This document shows positions 11,219 to 21,198 of a stretch of 64,000 nucleotides of DNA, piece after piece. Source of the stretch: Kosakonia oryzendophytica (GTDB taxonomy: Bacteria > Pseudomonadota > Gammaproteobacteria > Enterobacterales > Enterobacteriaceae); NCBI RefSeq assembly GCF_900094925.1, contig NZ_FMAY01000002.1:278760-342759 (forward strand). The letters are read 5' to 3'. The notes under the pieces were generated by a model. That model ran no database searches. It was not told where the DNA came from and saw only the letters and a list, made by a program, of their open reading frames with translations. Position numbers and translations under genes: made by a program. Numbering within the stretch: the first letter of the stretch is position 1; each line of letters opens with the position of its first letter.

Positions 11219-11296
11219 CCCTCACCCCGGCCCTCTCCTTAAGAGAGAGGGAGCGGTGATTCCCTCGCCCCTTTGGGGAGAGGGTTAGGGTGAGGG
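11219..11296. repeat. Palindromic intergenic repeat between pepA and holC
   Basis: CCCTCACCC (11219-11227) and GGGTGAGGG (11288-11296) enclose two inner stems, CCCTCTCC/GAGAGGG and CCCTC..CCC/GGGGAGAGGG. The unit resembles the one at 119-156. It is a dispersed repeat with strong secondary structure and could lower transcription between pepA and holC. Confidence 0.65.
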
Positions 11297-11306
11297 GGAC
11301 TTTACA

Positions 11307-13085
<1,779 letters not shown>

Positions 13086-14186
13086 GTGATAATCATAAGA
13101 TATCTGGCGCGGGAGACGCTAAAAAGCCAGCTTGCGATCCTATTCATCCTGCTTTTGATTTTCTTTTGTCAAAAACTGGTCAAGATATTAGGCGCAGCGG
13201 CAGACGGTGAGATCCCCACCAACCTCGTGCTCTCGCTGCTGGGTTTGGGCGTGCCTGAGATGGCGCAGCTTATCCTGCCATTGAGCCTGTTCCTCGGCCT
13301 GCTCATGACGCTGGGCAAACTTTATACTGAAAGTGAAATCACGGTCATGCACGCCTGTGGCCTGAGCCGTGGCGTGCTGATAAAAGCGGCGATGATTCTG
13401 GCGCTGTTTACCGGCGCTATGGCTGCGGTGAACGTGATGTGGGCTGGCCCGTGGTCATCCCGCCATCAGGATCAGGTGCTGGCGGATGCCAAAGCCAACC
13501 CCGGTATGGCCGCGCTGGCGCAGGGGCAGTTCCAGCAAGCGACGGACGGCAACTCGGTGCTGTTTATTGAAGGCGTGGAAGGCAGTACGTTCCATAACGT
13601 GTTCCTTGCGCAAATCCGCCCGAAAGGCAACGCTCGCCCGTCGGTTGTGGTGGCGGACTCCGGCCACATTACACAGCATAAAGACGGTTCGCAGGTCGTC
13701 ACGCTGAATACGGGGACGCGCTTTGAAGGCACGGCGATGCTGCGCGACTTCCGCATTACCGATTTCCAGAACTATCAGGCGATTATCGGCCACCAGACCG
13801 TTACGCTGGATCCTTCCGATACCGAACAGATGGATATGCGCACGCTGTTGAGCACGGATAACCCCCGCGCCAGCGCGGAGCTGCACTGGCGTTTAACGCT
13901 GGTGTTTACGGTCTTTATGATGGCGCTGATGGTGGTCCCGCTTAGCGTGGTCAACCCGCGTCAGGGGCGCGTGCTCTCCATGCTGCCCGCCATGTTGCTG
14001 TACCTGGTTTTCTTCCTGCTGCAAACTTCGCTGCGTTCGAATGGCGCGAAAGGCAAACTGGATCCAATGATCTGGATGTGGGGCGTTAACCTTGCTTATC
14101 TGGCGCTGGCGGTGGCGTTAAACATGTGGGATACGGTGCCGATGCGCCGGGTTCGCGCCCGTTTTGCCCGTAGAGGAGCGGTATAA
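13086..14186 (+). CDS. lptF: LPS export permease LptF
   Basis: One of the two transmembrane subunits of LptB2FG, which extracts lipopolysaccharide from the inner membrane and pushes it along the Lpt bridge. The protein has 366 residues: two N-terminal membrane segments (ILFILLLIFFC and a segment near residue 60-80), a periplasmic beta-jellyroll in the middle and C-terminal membrane segments. The start is a GTG, as in E. coli lptF, giving MIIIRYLARETLKSQ. Its stop overlaps the lptG start region. Confidence 0.96.
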   Translation: MIIIRYLARETLKSQLAILFILLLIFFCQKLVKILGAAADGEIPTNLVLSLLGLGVPEMAQLILPLSLFLGLLMTLGKLYTESEITVMHACGLSRGVLIKAAMILALFTGAMAAVNVMWAGPWSSRHQDQVLADAKANPGMAALAQGQFQQATDGNSVLFIEGVEGSTFHNVFLAQIRPKGNARPSVVVADSGHITQHKDGSQVVTLNTGTRFEGTAMLRDFRITDFQNYQAIIGHQTVTLDPSDTEQMDMRTLLSTDNPRASAELHWRLTLVFTVFMMALMVVPLSVVNPRQGRVLSMLPAMLLYLVFFLLQTSLRSNGAKGKLDPMIWMWGVNLAYLALAVALNMWDTVPMRRVRARFARRGAV

Positions 14187-15268
14187 TGCAGGCTTTTGGC
14201 GTTCTTGACCGCTATATCGGTAAAACCATTTTTACCACCATCATGATGACGTTATTCATGTTGGTGTCGCTCTCCGGCATCATCAAATTTGTCGATCAGC
14301 TCAAAAAAGCCGGGCAGGGCAGTTACGATGCGCTGGGCGCTGGGCTGTATACCCTCCTCAGCGTACCGAAAGATATTCAGGTCTTCTTCCCGATGGCGGC
14401 GCTGCTTGGCGCACTGCTGGGGCTTGGCATGCTGGCCCAGCGCAGTGAACTGGTGGTGATGCAGGCCTCCGGCTTCACCCGTATGCAGGTTGCCTTGTCG
14501 GTGATGAAAACCGCCATCCCACTGGTGTTGCTGACAATGGCGATTGGCGAGTGGGTCGCGCCGCAGGGTGAGCAAATGGCGCGTAACCAGCGTGCACAGT
14601 CGATGTATGGCGGCTCACTGCTTTCTACCCAGCAAGGCTTGTGGGCAAAAGACGGTAATGACTTTGTGTATATTGAGCGCGTGAAAGGCGACGATGAACT
14701 GGGCGGCGTGAGCATTTATGTGTTCAATAATCAGCGCCGTTTACAGTCTGTGCGTTATGCGGCATCGGCGAAGTTCGATACAGAACAGAAAATCTGGCGT
14801 TTGTCGCAGGTGGATGAGTCCAACCTCACCAATCCGAAGCAGGTGACCGGTACACAGACCGTGAGCAGCACCTGGAAAACCAACCTCACGCCGGACAAAC
14901 TGGGCGTCGTGGCGCTGGATCCGGATGCACTGTCTATAAGCGGTCTGCACAACTATGTGAAGTACCTGAAGTCGAGTGGTCAGGACTCCGGGCGCTACCA
15001 GCTTAATATGTGGAGCAAAATCTTCCAGCCGCTTTCCGTGGCGGTGATGATGTTGATGGCGCTGTCGTTCATCTTCGGCCCGCTGCGCAGCGTGGCGATG
15101 GGCGTGCGTGTGGTGACGGGCATCAGTTTCGGCTTTGTCTTCTACGTGCTGGACAAGATTTTCGGCCCGCTGACGCTGGTTTACGGCATTCCCCCTGTGG
15201 TGGGCGCGTTGTTGCCCAGCGCCACATTCTTCTTGATCAGCTTGTGGCTGATGATGAGAAAAAGTTAA
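14186..15268 (+). CDS. lptG: LPS export permease LptG
   Basis: Second membrane subunit of the LptB2FG exporter. The protein has 360 residues with the same layout as LptF: membrane helices at both ends around a periplasmic jellyroll domain. It begins MQAFGVLDRYIGKTIF and keeps the FVDQLKKAGQGSYD segment near residues 30-45. It overlaps lptF by one base and is followed by a strong terminator that closes the operon. Confidence 0.96.
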   Translation: MQAFGVLDRYIGKTIFTTIMMTLFMLVSLSGIIKFVDQLKKAGQGSYDALGAGLYTLLSVPKDIQVFFPMAALLGALLGLGMLAQRSELVVMQASGFTRMQVALSVMKTAIPLVLLTMAIGEWVAPQGEQMARNQRAQSMYGGSLLSTQQGLWAKDGNDFVYIERVKGDDELGGVSIYVFNNQRRLQSVRYAASAKFDTEQKIWRLSQVDESNLTNPKQVTGTQTVSSTWKTNLTPDKLGVVALDPDALSISGLHNYVKYLKSSGQDSGRYQLNMWSKIFQPLSVAVMMLMALSFIFGPLRSVAMGVRVVTGISFGFVFYVLDKIFGPLTLVYGIPPVVGALLPSATFFLISLWLMMRKS

Positions 15269-15279
15269 TCAGTACATCA

Positions 15280-15305
15280 AGAGAGGCTGCGGCCTCTCTT
15301 TTTTT
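15280..15305 (+). terminator. Rho-independent terminator of lptFG
   Basis: AGAGAGGC (15280-15287), loop TGCG and GCCTCTCT (15292-15299) are followed by a run of T. It starts 11 bases after the lptG stop. Confidence 0.92.
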
Positions 15306-15323
15306 GGGTGCAAGGAGTCGCGC

Positions 15324-15815
15324 ATGTTGCAGTGGGTTACCCGTACGGTTGTTCGTTTTTCTTCTATTTTCCTCTGCGGGATGCTGAGTTCGGTTCTTAC
15401 GGTGGCGGTGATTGGCGCGCAGTGGTTTGCTTCGCTGGTTGGCGACAGTGTGGTGCTGGCAGTGGAAGTGCTGGTCACGCTGCTGGCATTGGGGCTGGTC
15501 AGTTGGCTGACCCGTCGCGCGGATGCGCTGGCGCGTGCCGTGGGGACTGTCCGGCCGGGTTCGCCGGAAGAGGTGCAGGCAGACCGGGTATTATCCCGCT
15601 TTGATACCGCTGAAAAAGCGCAGGAATTCCAGTGTCTTATATTTCTCCCGCCCGCTATCGCCGGTTTTATTCTGCTGGATGAACGCCTTTCGCTCTATGT
15701 GCACGGCGGCCTGCTGATTCTGGCCATCGCCGGGGCCTTATGGCAGAGCCATCGTCTTGAGCACCTACGCCAATTACGCGGTTATACCACCGGCTTTGGG
15801 CGTACCGTACCGTAA
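15324..15815 (+). CDS. Small inner-membrane protein of unknown function
   Basis: A 163-residue protein I do not recognise. It has four predicted membrane segments in two pairs, near residues 10-32, 40-62, 103-120 and 124-142. The charged linker between the pairs is RRADALARAVGTVRPGSPEE. AAGGAGTCGCGC precedes the ATG, a good ribosome site. It lies between the lptG terminator and dhaK. Base use resembles the neighbours, so it is probably a resident gene rather than recently acquired. Confidence 0.7.
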   Translation: MLQWVTRTVVRFSSIFLCGMLSSVLTVAVIGAQWFASLVGDSVVLAVEVLVTLLALGLVSWLTRRADALARAVGTVRPGSPEEVQADRVLSRFDTAEKAQEFQCLIFLPPAIAGFILLDERLSLYVHGGLLILAIAGALWQSHRLEHLRQLRGYTTGFGRTVP

Positions 15816-15902
15816 GTGCTTCTCAGTAAAATCTGTTCTTAACGCGCTTCTTCGCACCAGAGGCTATGCTTTTGCATACCGTTTACCCATTAGTGGAAGA
15901 CT

Positions 15903-17543
15903 ATGTCCAGATTCTTTTTCAATGACCGCAAACAATTGGTCAATGACGCCATTGAAGGTTTAGTCATCTCAGCTCCGCACGGCAACCTCGTCCGACTTGA
16001 TATCGATCCCGCCATTCGCATTGTCGCACGCGCCGACTGGGATAAAAGCCGCGTGGCGGTGATTTCCGGCGGCGGTTCCGGACATGAACCGGCGCATGCC
16101 GGGTTTGTCGGCAAAGGGATGTTGACGGCTGCCGTTTGCGGCGATGTGTTTGCCTCGCCCAGCGTCGACGCTGTACTGAATGCGATTGTCGCCGTCACCG
16201 GCGATCGCGGCTGTCTGCTGATTGTGAAGAACTACACCGGAGATCGGCTGAACTTCGGCCTGGCGGCTGAAAAAGCCAAACGCTACGGCCTGAAAGTGGA
16301 GATGGTGATTGTCGCTGACGACATCGCGCTGCCGGACAATAAACAGCCGCGCGGCATCGCCGGGACGGCGCTGGTGCATAAAATTGCGGGCTACGCCGCT
16401 GAGCACGGTAAGTCGCTCAGCGAAGTGCGTGATATCGCCCGCCAGGCTTGCGACAGTGTCTACAGTCTTGGCCTGGCAATGGAGACCTGCAACCTGCCGG
16501 GAAGCGACAGCGAAGAAGAGGAGCGCATTCAGCGCGGTAAAGTCGAACTGGGGCTGGGCATTCACGGTGAGCCGGGTGCCAGCGTGGTCGATACGCATAA
16601 CAGCAAGGCGCTGATTGAGACGCTGGTGCAACCGCTCAAAGCGGCGGTGGGCGACGATCGCGTGGCGGTGTTGATCAACAACCTTGGCGGCGTGTCGGCG
16701 CTGGAGATGGCGTTGCTGACCAAAGAGCTGGCGCACTCGGCGCTGAAAGATCAAATTGCTTATCTGATCGGCCCCGCGCCGCTGGTCAGCTCGCTGGATA
16801 TGAAAGGTTTTTCACTGTCGCTGCTGCGCCTGAACGGCGTGTTTGAGCAAGCAATTTGCGCCGATGTGCAGACGGTTGGCTGGCAGAAGCCGGTACCGTT
16901 CGCACCGATGAAAACGCAGCCGCATAGCGCCGTCTATACCGGGCTGGAGAGTGTACCGTCAGAGAACCCGCAGGTAAGGGCGCTGGTCAGCAGCGCGGCG
17001 CAGACGCTGATTGGCCTTGAGAACCGCCTTAACGCGCTGGATGCGAAAGTCGGAGACGGCGATACCGGCTCAACGTTCGCCGAAGGGGCGCGGGAGATCG
17101 TGCACCTGCTGGAGAGCGATGCGCTGCCGCTGAACAACACGGCGCAGTTGCTGCAACTGGTTGGCGAACGGCTGGCGACAGTGATGGGCGGTTCCAGCGG
17201 CGTGCTGATGTCGATTTTCTTCACGGCCGCAGGCCAGGCGGTGCACAACGGGACAGCGTTGTCGGATGCATTATTGCTCGGTCTGAAGCAGATGAAACAT
17301 TATGGCGGGGCGGATCTCGGCGATCGGACGCTGATCGATGCGCTGCAACCGGCATTAGAAGCGCTGCGTGACAGCGGGCTGGATGCCGCCGTCACGGCTG
17401 CGAAAAACGGCGCTGCCAGCACCGCCACCATGCAAAAAGCGGGTGCCGGACGCTCGTCGTACGTCAACCGTGAAAATCTCGACGGCGTGAGCGATCCGGG
17501 TGCGGTTGCGATTGCCGAGGTGTTTGCCGCCATCGCGAAGTAA
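15903..17543 (+). CDS. dhaK: ATP-dependent dihydroxyacetone kinase (DhaK-DhaL fusion)
   Basis: Phosphorylates dihydroxyacetone (and glyceraldehyde) with ATP. This single-chain kinase has 546 residues: a DhaK substrate domain at about 1-330, with GGGSGHEP near residue 56 and the covalent substrate-binding His221 in LGIHGEPG, and a DhaL nucleotide domain at about 350-546 with the metal-binding motif VGDGDTGS. The fusion resembles the Citrobacter freundii type and not the PEP-dependent DhaKLM of E. coli. The gene appears to stand alone; no glycerol dehydrogenase or regulator lies nearby. Some family members also have FMN cyclase activity. Confidence 0.93.
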   Translation: MSRFFFNDRKQLVNDAIEGLVISAPHGNLVRLDIDPAIRIVARADWDKSRVAVISGGGSGHEPAHAGFVGKGMLTAAVCGDVFASPSVDAVLNAIVAVTGDRGCLLIVKNYTGDRLNFGLAAEKAKRYGLKVEMVIVADDIALPDNKQPRGIAGTALVHKIAGYAAEHGKSLSEVRDIARQACDSVYSLGLAMETCNLPGSDSEEEERIQRGKVELGLGIHGEPGASVVDTHNSKALIETLVQPLKAAVGDDRVAVLINNLGGVSALEMALLTKELAHSALKDQIAYLIGPAPLVSSLDMKGFSLSLLRLNGVFEQAICADVQTVGWQKPVPFAPMKTQPHSAVYTGLESVPSENPQVRALVSSAAQTLIGLENRLNALDAKVGDGDTGSTFAEGAREIVHLLESDALPLNNTAQLLQLVGERLATVMGGSSGVLMSIFFTAAGQAVHNGTALSDALLLGLKQMKHYGGADLGDRTLIDALQPALEALRDSGLDAAVTAAKNGAASTATMQKAGAGRSSYVNRENLDGVSDPGAVAIAEVFAAIAK

Positions 17544-17550
17544 CCCATCC

Positions 17551-17616
17551 AGATGGCGTTGCAGGCCCGGTAAGCGTGAACGCCACCGGGCCATGCACCG
17601 AATAACGCGAGTGCAT
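17551..17616. repeat. REP-like palindrome after dhaK
   Basis: GGCCCGGT (17564-17571) pairs with ACCGGGCC (17585-17592), with an inner GCGT/ACGC stem and flanking GGCG/TGCA sequence typical of REP/PU elements. A second stem, CCGAAT/ATTCGG, follows. It lies between the convergent dhaK and ahr genes and may stabilise mRNA ends or stop transcription. Confidence 0.7.
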
Positions 17617-17632
17617 TCGGCCTGTTACGCTG

Positions 17633-18652
17633 TTAAAAATCCGCTTTTAATACCACGCGATAACGGGCTTTGCCGTCACGCACGTGCTGCAAGGCGTCAT
17701 TAATTTGCGACATCGGGAACAGTTCGGTGGTCGGTGCCACTTTGGCGCGCCCGGCAAACTTCATCAGCTTACGCAACTCAAAGGGTGTGCCGGTGGCGGA
17801 ACCGGAGACGCTGCGATCGCCTGCGATCAGGGTAAACGCCGGGACTTCCAGCGGCTTCAGCACCGCACCGACGGTGTGAAAATGCCCGCCATGGGTCAGC
17901 GCTTCAAAGTAAGGTTGCCAGTTCAGATCCACATTGACGGTGTTGATGATCAAATCAAACTGGCCCGCCAGCGCTTTCAGCGCGTCCGGATCGCGGCTGT
18001 TGACCACATTGTCTGCACCCATAATGCGCACTTCCGCCTCTTTCGACGGGTTAGAGCTGAACGCGGTCACCTCGCAGCCCATGGCGTGCAGCAGTTTGAT
18101 GGCGATATGCCCCAGACCGCCAATACCGATCACCCCGACGCGGCTGGTGGCGGTGATGTGATGCATCAGCAGTGGTTTAAACACGGTGATACCTCCGCAC
18201 AGCAGCGGCCCGGCGGTTTCGATATCGATGCTGTCCGGCAGGGGGATCACCCATTGCCAGTCGGCACGGATCTTATCGGCAAAGCCGCCGCGATTGAGGA
18301 TCGTCGGCACAGCACCTTCTTTACAGTTGATGTGATCGCCGTTGATACAGGCATCGCAGTGCCCGCAGCTTCTGGCTGTCCAGCCGATACCTACACGCTG
18401 ACCGACTTTTAAGCCTTTGTTTTGCGCAGCGCTACCCAGTTCCACGACCCGGCCGATTACTTCATGCCCGGCAACCAGCGGGTATTGGGAGAAGCCCCAT
18501 TCGTTGTCGATCATCGACAAATCGGAATGGCAGATCCCGCAATAATCCACCTGCACTTCCACATCTTCCGCCGCCAGCGGGCCAGCGTCGTATTCCTGTA
18601 ACTCCAGCGCAGCGCCGGCGTGTGGCGCGGCATAACTTTTAATGATGCTCAT
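17633..18652 (-). CDS. ahr: NADPH-dependent aldehyde reductase Ahr
   Basis: Zinc-dependent medium-chain reductase that reduces a wide range of aldehydes to alcohols with NADPH. The protein has 339 residues, the length of E. coli Ahr (YjgB). The catalytic zinc site is [10 protein letters not shown] with GHEVIG, the structural zinc cysteines are in [15 protein letters not shown], and the nucleotide-binding loop is GIGGLGH. I chose the ATG at 18652 from the family N-terminus MSIIKSYAA; the frame continues upstream without support. Its place before leuX matches E. coli. Confidence 0.94.
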   Translation of the reverse strand: MSIIKSYAAPHAGAALELQEYDAGPLAAEDVEVQVDYCGICHSDLSMIDNEWGFSQYPLVAGHEVIGRVVELGSAAQNKGLKVGQRVGIGWTARSCGHCDACINGDHINCKEGAVPTILNRGGFADKIRADWQWVIPLPDSIDIETAGPLLCGGITVFKPLLMHHITATSRVGVIGIGGLGHIAIKLLHAMGCEVTAFSSNPSKEAEVRIMGADNVVNSRDPDALKALAGQFDLIINTVNVDLNWQPYFEALTHGGHFHTVGAVLKPLEVPAFTLIAGDRSVSGSATGTPFELRKLMKFAGRAKVAPTTELFPMSQINDALQHVRDGKARYRVVLKADF

Positions 18653-18889
18653 CATGGATTCCTTCGAGTTAGAGGGGGGACGCATGAAGTGTAGGGCATC
18701 TGGCGATCCCGTGGCAGCCTGTGTGCGCGCAGATAGCCCGTTTCGCCAAAACGATGCCCGCTGATGCACCGCCACCGCCCGCTTTTTCGGATTTTCCATA
18801 GGCCTATTTCGGCCTGTCGGCTGTGCAACAGAATGTGTCCGTACCATCCTCAAAGAGATGCCGTACACACCCTACAGGAGCAACGAAAA

Positions 18890-19339
18890 ATGGCTGAACA
18901 ACCGCAAAGCACCGGCGATGCCGGGGTGGCTTTAATCAAGTCTTTTGAAGGGCTCAGGCTTGAGAAATACCGGGATGCTGTGGGTAAATGGACCATCGGA
19001 TATGGTCATTTGATCTTGCCGAACGAGAGTTTCCCCAGAGCGCTAACTGAGGCGGAGGCTGATGAGTTGCTGCGTGATGATCTTGGGATCACTGAACGCA
19101 GTATTCACCGGCTGGTGACAGTGGATTTAAATCAGAACCAGTTTGATGCGCTGGTGGCCTTTACCTTTAACCTTGGCGCCGGGAATTTGCAGACGTCCAC
19201 GCTGCTCAAACTGCTGAACCAGGGAGAGTATGCCCAGGCCGCCGATCAGTTCCCGCGCTGGAACAAAGCGGGCGGCAAAGTGCTGGCCGGACTGACCCGG
19301 CGGCGCGAAGCAGAACGGGCGCTGTTTTTGAAAGCGTGA
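18890..19339 (+). CDS. Lone phage-type endolysin (GH24 lysozyme, RrrD-like)
   Basis: A 149-residue muramidase that would cleave the sugar backbone of peptidoglycan. It carries the full T4-lysozyme catalytic set: SFEG, then eight residues to Asp and five more to Thr (RDAVGKWTIGYGH). The C-terminal half has FNLGAGNLQTSTLL and GLTRRREAERALF, as in lambdoid RrrD-type lysins. No signal peptide or signal-arrest-release helix is visible, and no holin or spanin gene lies nearby, so release from the cell is unexplained. The ATG at 18890 follows AGGAG by 9 bases. A longer frame to 18764 has no ribosome site. Confidence 0.85.
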   Translation: MAEQPQSTGDAGVALIKSFEGLRLEKYRDAVGKWTIGYGHLILPNESFPRALTEAEADELLRDDLGITERSIHRLVTVDLNQNQFDALVAFTFNLGAGNLQTSTLLKLLNQGEYAQAADQFPRWNKAGGKVLAGLTRRREAERALFLKA

Positions 19340-19376
19340 ACACGAACGACGTCTCATATATGCATTGTTCATTATG

Positions 19377-19401
19377 CGGCCTCATACACCTTATGAGGCC
19401 G
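19377..19401 (+). terminator. Hairpin after the endolysin gene
   Basis: CGGCCTCATA (19377-19386) and TATGAGGCCG (19392-19401) form a 10-bp stem 37 bases after the endolysin stop. No clear T-run follows, so termination is likely but not certain. Confidence 0.5.
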
Positions 19402-19482
19402 ATTGATTTCCCGCCTGGTTGCCAACAACCTGAGATGGCGCTGTTTTTTTCAGCACTTAGCGGCTTATGACAAGATCGTGAC

Positions 19483-19510
19483 TTGCATAGCCGCCCACGG
19501 CAGGTATAAT
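19483..19510 (+). promoter_or_regulatory. Promoter of leuX
   Basis: TTGCAT (19483-19488), 16 bases and a perfect TATAAT (19505-19510) lie 28 bases upstream of the tRNA gene. Confidence 0.75.
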
Positions 19511-19537
19511 CCAACACGTTTCCGCATCCCCTTCAGT

Positions 19538-19622
19538 GCCGAAGTGGCGAAATCGGTAGACGCAGTTGATTCAAAATCAACCGTAGAAATACGTGCCGGT
19601 TCGAGTCCGGCCTTCGGCACCA
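19538..19622 (+). tRNA. leuX: tRNA-Leu(CAA)
   Basis: An 85-nt class II tRNA with encoded CCA. The acceptor GCCGAAG (19538-19544) pairs with CTTCGGC (19612-19618). The anticodon loop TTCAAAA gives anticodon CAA, for UUG codons. A long variable arm follows, and the T-loop is GGTTCGAGTCC. The sequence matches E. coli leuX. This gene is a known integration site for P4-type elements, and an integrase starts 200 bases downstream, so its 3' half probably acts as attL. Confidence 0.98.
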
Positions 19623-19635
19623 TCGGAACATTAAT

Positions 19636-19659
19636 AGACGTCAACGGACGTCTTTTTTT
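19636..19659 (+). terminator. Rho-independent terminator of leuX
   Basis: AGACGT (19636-19641), loop CAACGG and ACGTCT (19648-19653) are followed by a T-run. Confidence 0.85.
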
Positions 19660-19821
19660 GTGCCTGAAATCCGCGCTAAACAAGGCGTTCCGTGATTTTC
19701 CTTTCAACAGAAGTCAATCTGAGTCAACCCACATCAAGTCGCTTGTGAGTATAGAACCGAGTATATATGCTGGTTCGATAATGGTTGTATACTCACAGCG
19801 GCACATGGAAGGAGAACTTTT

Positions 19822-21081
19822 ATGGCTCTGACAGATATCAAAGTGCGTTCTGCAAAACCGCAGGAAAAGGAGTACACCTTAGTCGATGGGGATGGCATGT
19901 TTTTGCTGATTCACCCCAACGGCTCAAAATACTGGCGGTTCCGTTTTCGCTTTGGTGGCAAGCAGCACCTGATGGCGTTTGGGGTTTACCCTGAAACATC
20001 GTTAGCCGATGCGAGGCAGAAGAGGGAAGAGGCCAGAAGGCTTGTTGCTGCTGGAATCGATCCTCGCGAACACAAACGTGCTGTGAAAGAAGAACTAGCG
20101 AAAGAAGATATTACCTTTGAGTCAGTTGCCAGAGAGTGGCATGGCGCTAATAAAAAATGGTCAGAAGAACATAGCCGAAGGGTGCTGAAGAGCCTGGAAG
20201 ACAATCTGTTCTCCGCAATTGGCAAACGTAGTATCGAAGAGCTAAAAACTCGCGACCTGCTTGCCCCCATAAAAATTGTTGAGGCGACGGGGCGCTTTGA
20301 AGTTGCTTCTCGTCTTCAGCAGCGAACCACGGCAATTATGCGCTATGCCGTACAAAGTGGTTTGATTGATTACAACCCAGCCCAGGAGATGGCCGGTGCT
20401 GTTGCGTCCAGTAATCGTGTCCATCGTCCAGCGCTTGAGCTGAAACGCCTACCTGAACTACTCCACCGAATTGACGGTTACACGGGACGCCCTTTGACCC
20501 GCCTGGCCGTTGAGCTCACCCTATTGATCTTCATTCGTTCCAGTGAATTGCGCTTTGCGCGTTGGTCTGAAATCGATTTTGAAACAGCAATGTGGACGAT
20601 ACCGGCTGAACGAGAAGCTATCGAAGGAGTAAAGCATTCGCAGCGTGGCTCGAAAATGCGTACACCCCACTTGGTGCCGCTATCTCGCCAAGCGTTAGCA
20701 ATCCTTGAAGAGGTTAACAAGGTTAGTGGTGATCGTGATTTTGTTTTCGTTGGCGATCATAACCCTCGTAAACCGATGAGTGAAAATACGGTAAACAAGG
20801 CGCTACGCGTTATGGGGTATGACACAAAGGTAGAGGTTTGTGGACATGGTTTTAGGACGATGGCTTGTAGCTCATTGATTGAGTCAGGGTTGTGGTCCAG
20901 GGATGCGGTTGAACGGCAGATGAGCCATATGGAGCGTAACTCAGTGCGAGCAGCTTACATTCATAAGGCTGAGCATTTGGATGAGAGACGATTGATGCTG
21001 CAATGGTGGGCGGATTTTCTTGATGCGAATCGTGAGAAGGGGATTAGTCCTTTTGATTTCGGGAGAATGAAGAGTAACTGA
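19822..21081 (+). CDS. P4-type tyrosine recombinase / integrase
   Basis: A 419-residue site-specific recombinase that would integrate and excise the island at leuX. The N-terminal DUF4102-type domain begins MALTDIKVRSAKPQEKEY. The C-terminal catalytic domain has the first Arg in IRSSELRFARW, the His-x-x-Arg box in CGHGFRTMA and the Tyr in AAYIHKAEH. GGAAGGAG precedes the ATG. It points away from the tRNA, the usual arrangement for this family. It appears intact. No excisionase is recognised downstream. Confidence 0.95.
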   Translation: MALTDIKVRSAKPQEKEYTLVDGDGMFLLIHPNGSKYWRFRFRFGGKQHLMAFGVYPETSLADARQKREEARRLVAAGIDPREHKRAVKEELAKEDITFESVAREWHGANKKWSEEHSRRVLKSLEDNLFSAIGKRSIEELKTRDLLAPIKIVEATGRFEVASRLQQRTTAIMRYAVQSGLIDYNPAQEMAGAVASSNRVHRPALELKRLPELLHRIDGYTGRPLTRLAVELTLLIFIRSSELRFARWSEIDFETAMWTIPAEREAIEGVKHSQRGSKMRTPHLVPLSRQALAILEEVNKVSGDRDFVFVGDHNPRKPMSENTVNKALRVMGYDTKVEVCGHGFRTMACSSLIESGLWSRDAVERQMSHMERNSVRAAYIHKAEHLDERRLMLQWWADFLDANREKGISPFDFGRMKSN

Positions 21082-21198
21082 TTTTAGGGAAACAGCAGTA
21101 CTTGCAACTGTTGCCCCACAACAATAGCTAATTGTATATTTGAATCAATTCTGGGATTTTGATAAAATCCCAGAATTAAAATTTGAGAGTCATCATTT

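Noticed and set aside
15324-15815. Assignment of the small membrane protein after lptG to a named family
   Set aside because: Its four-helix layout is common and no diagnostic motif was seen, so it is left unnamed.
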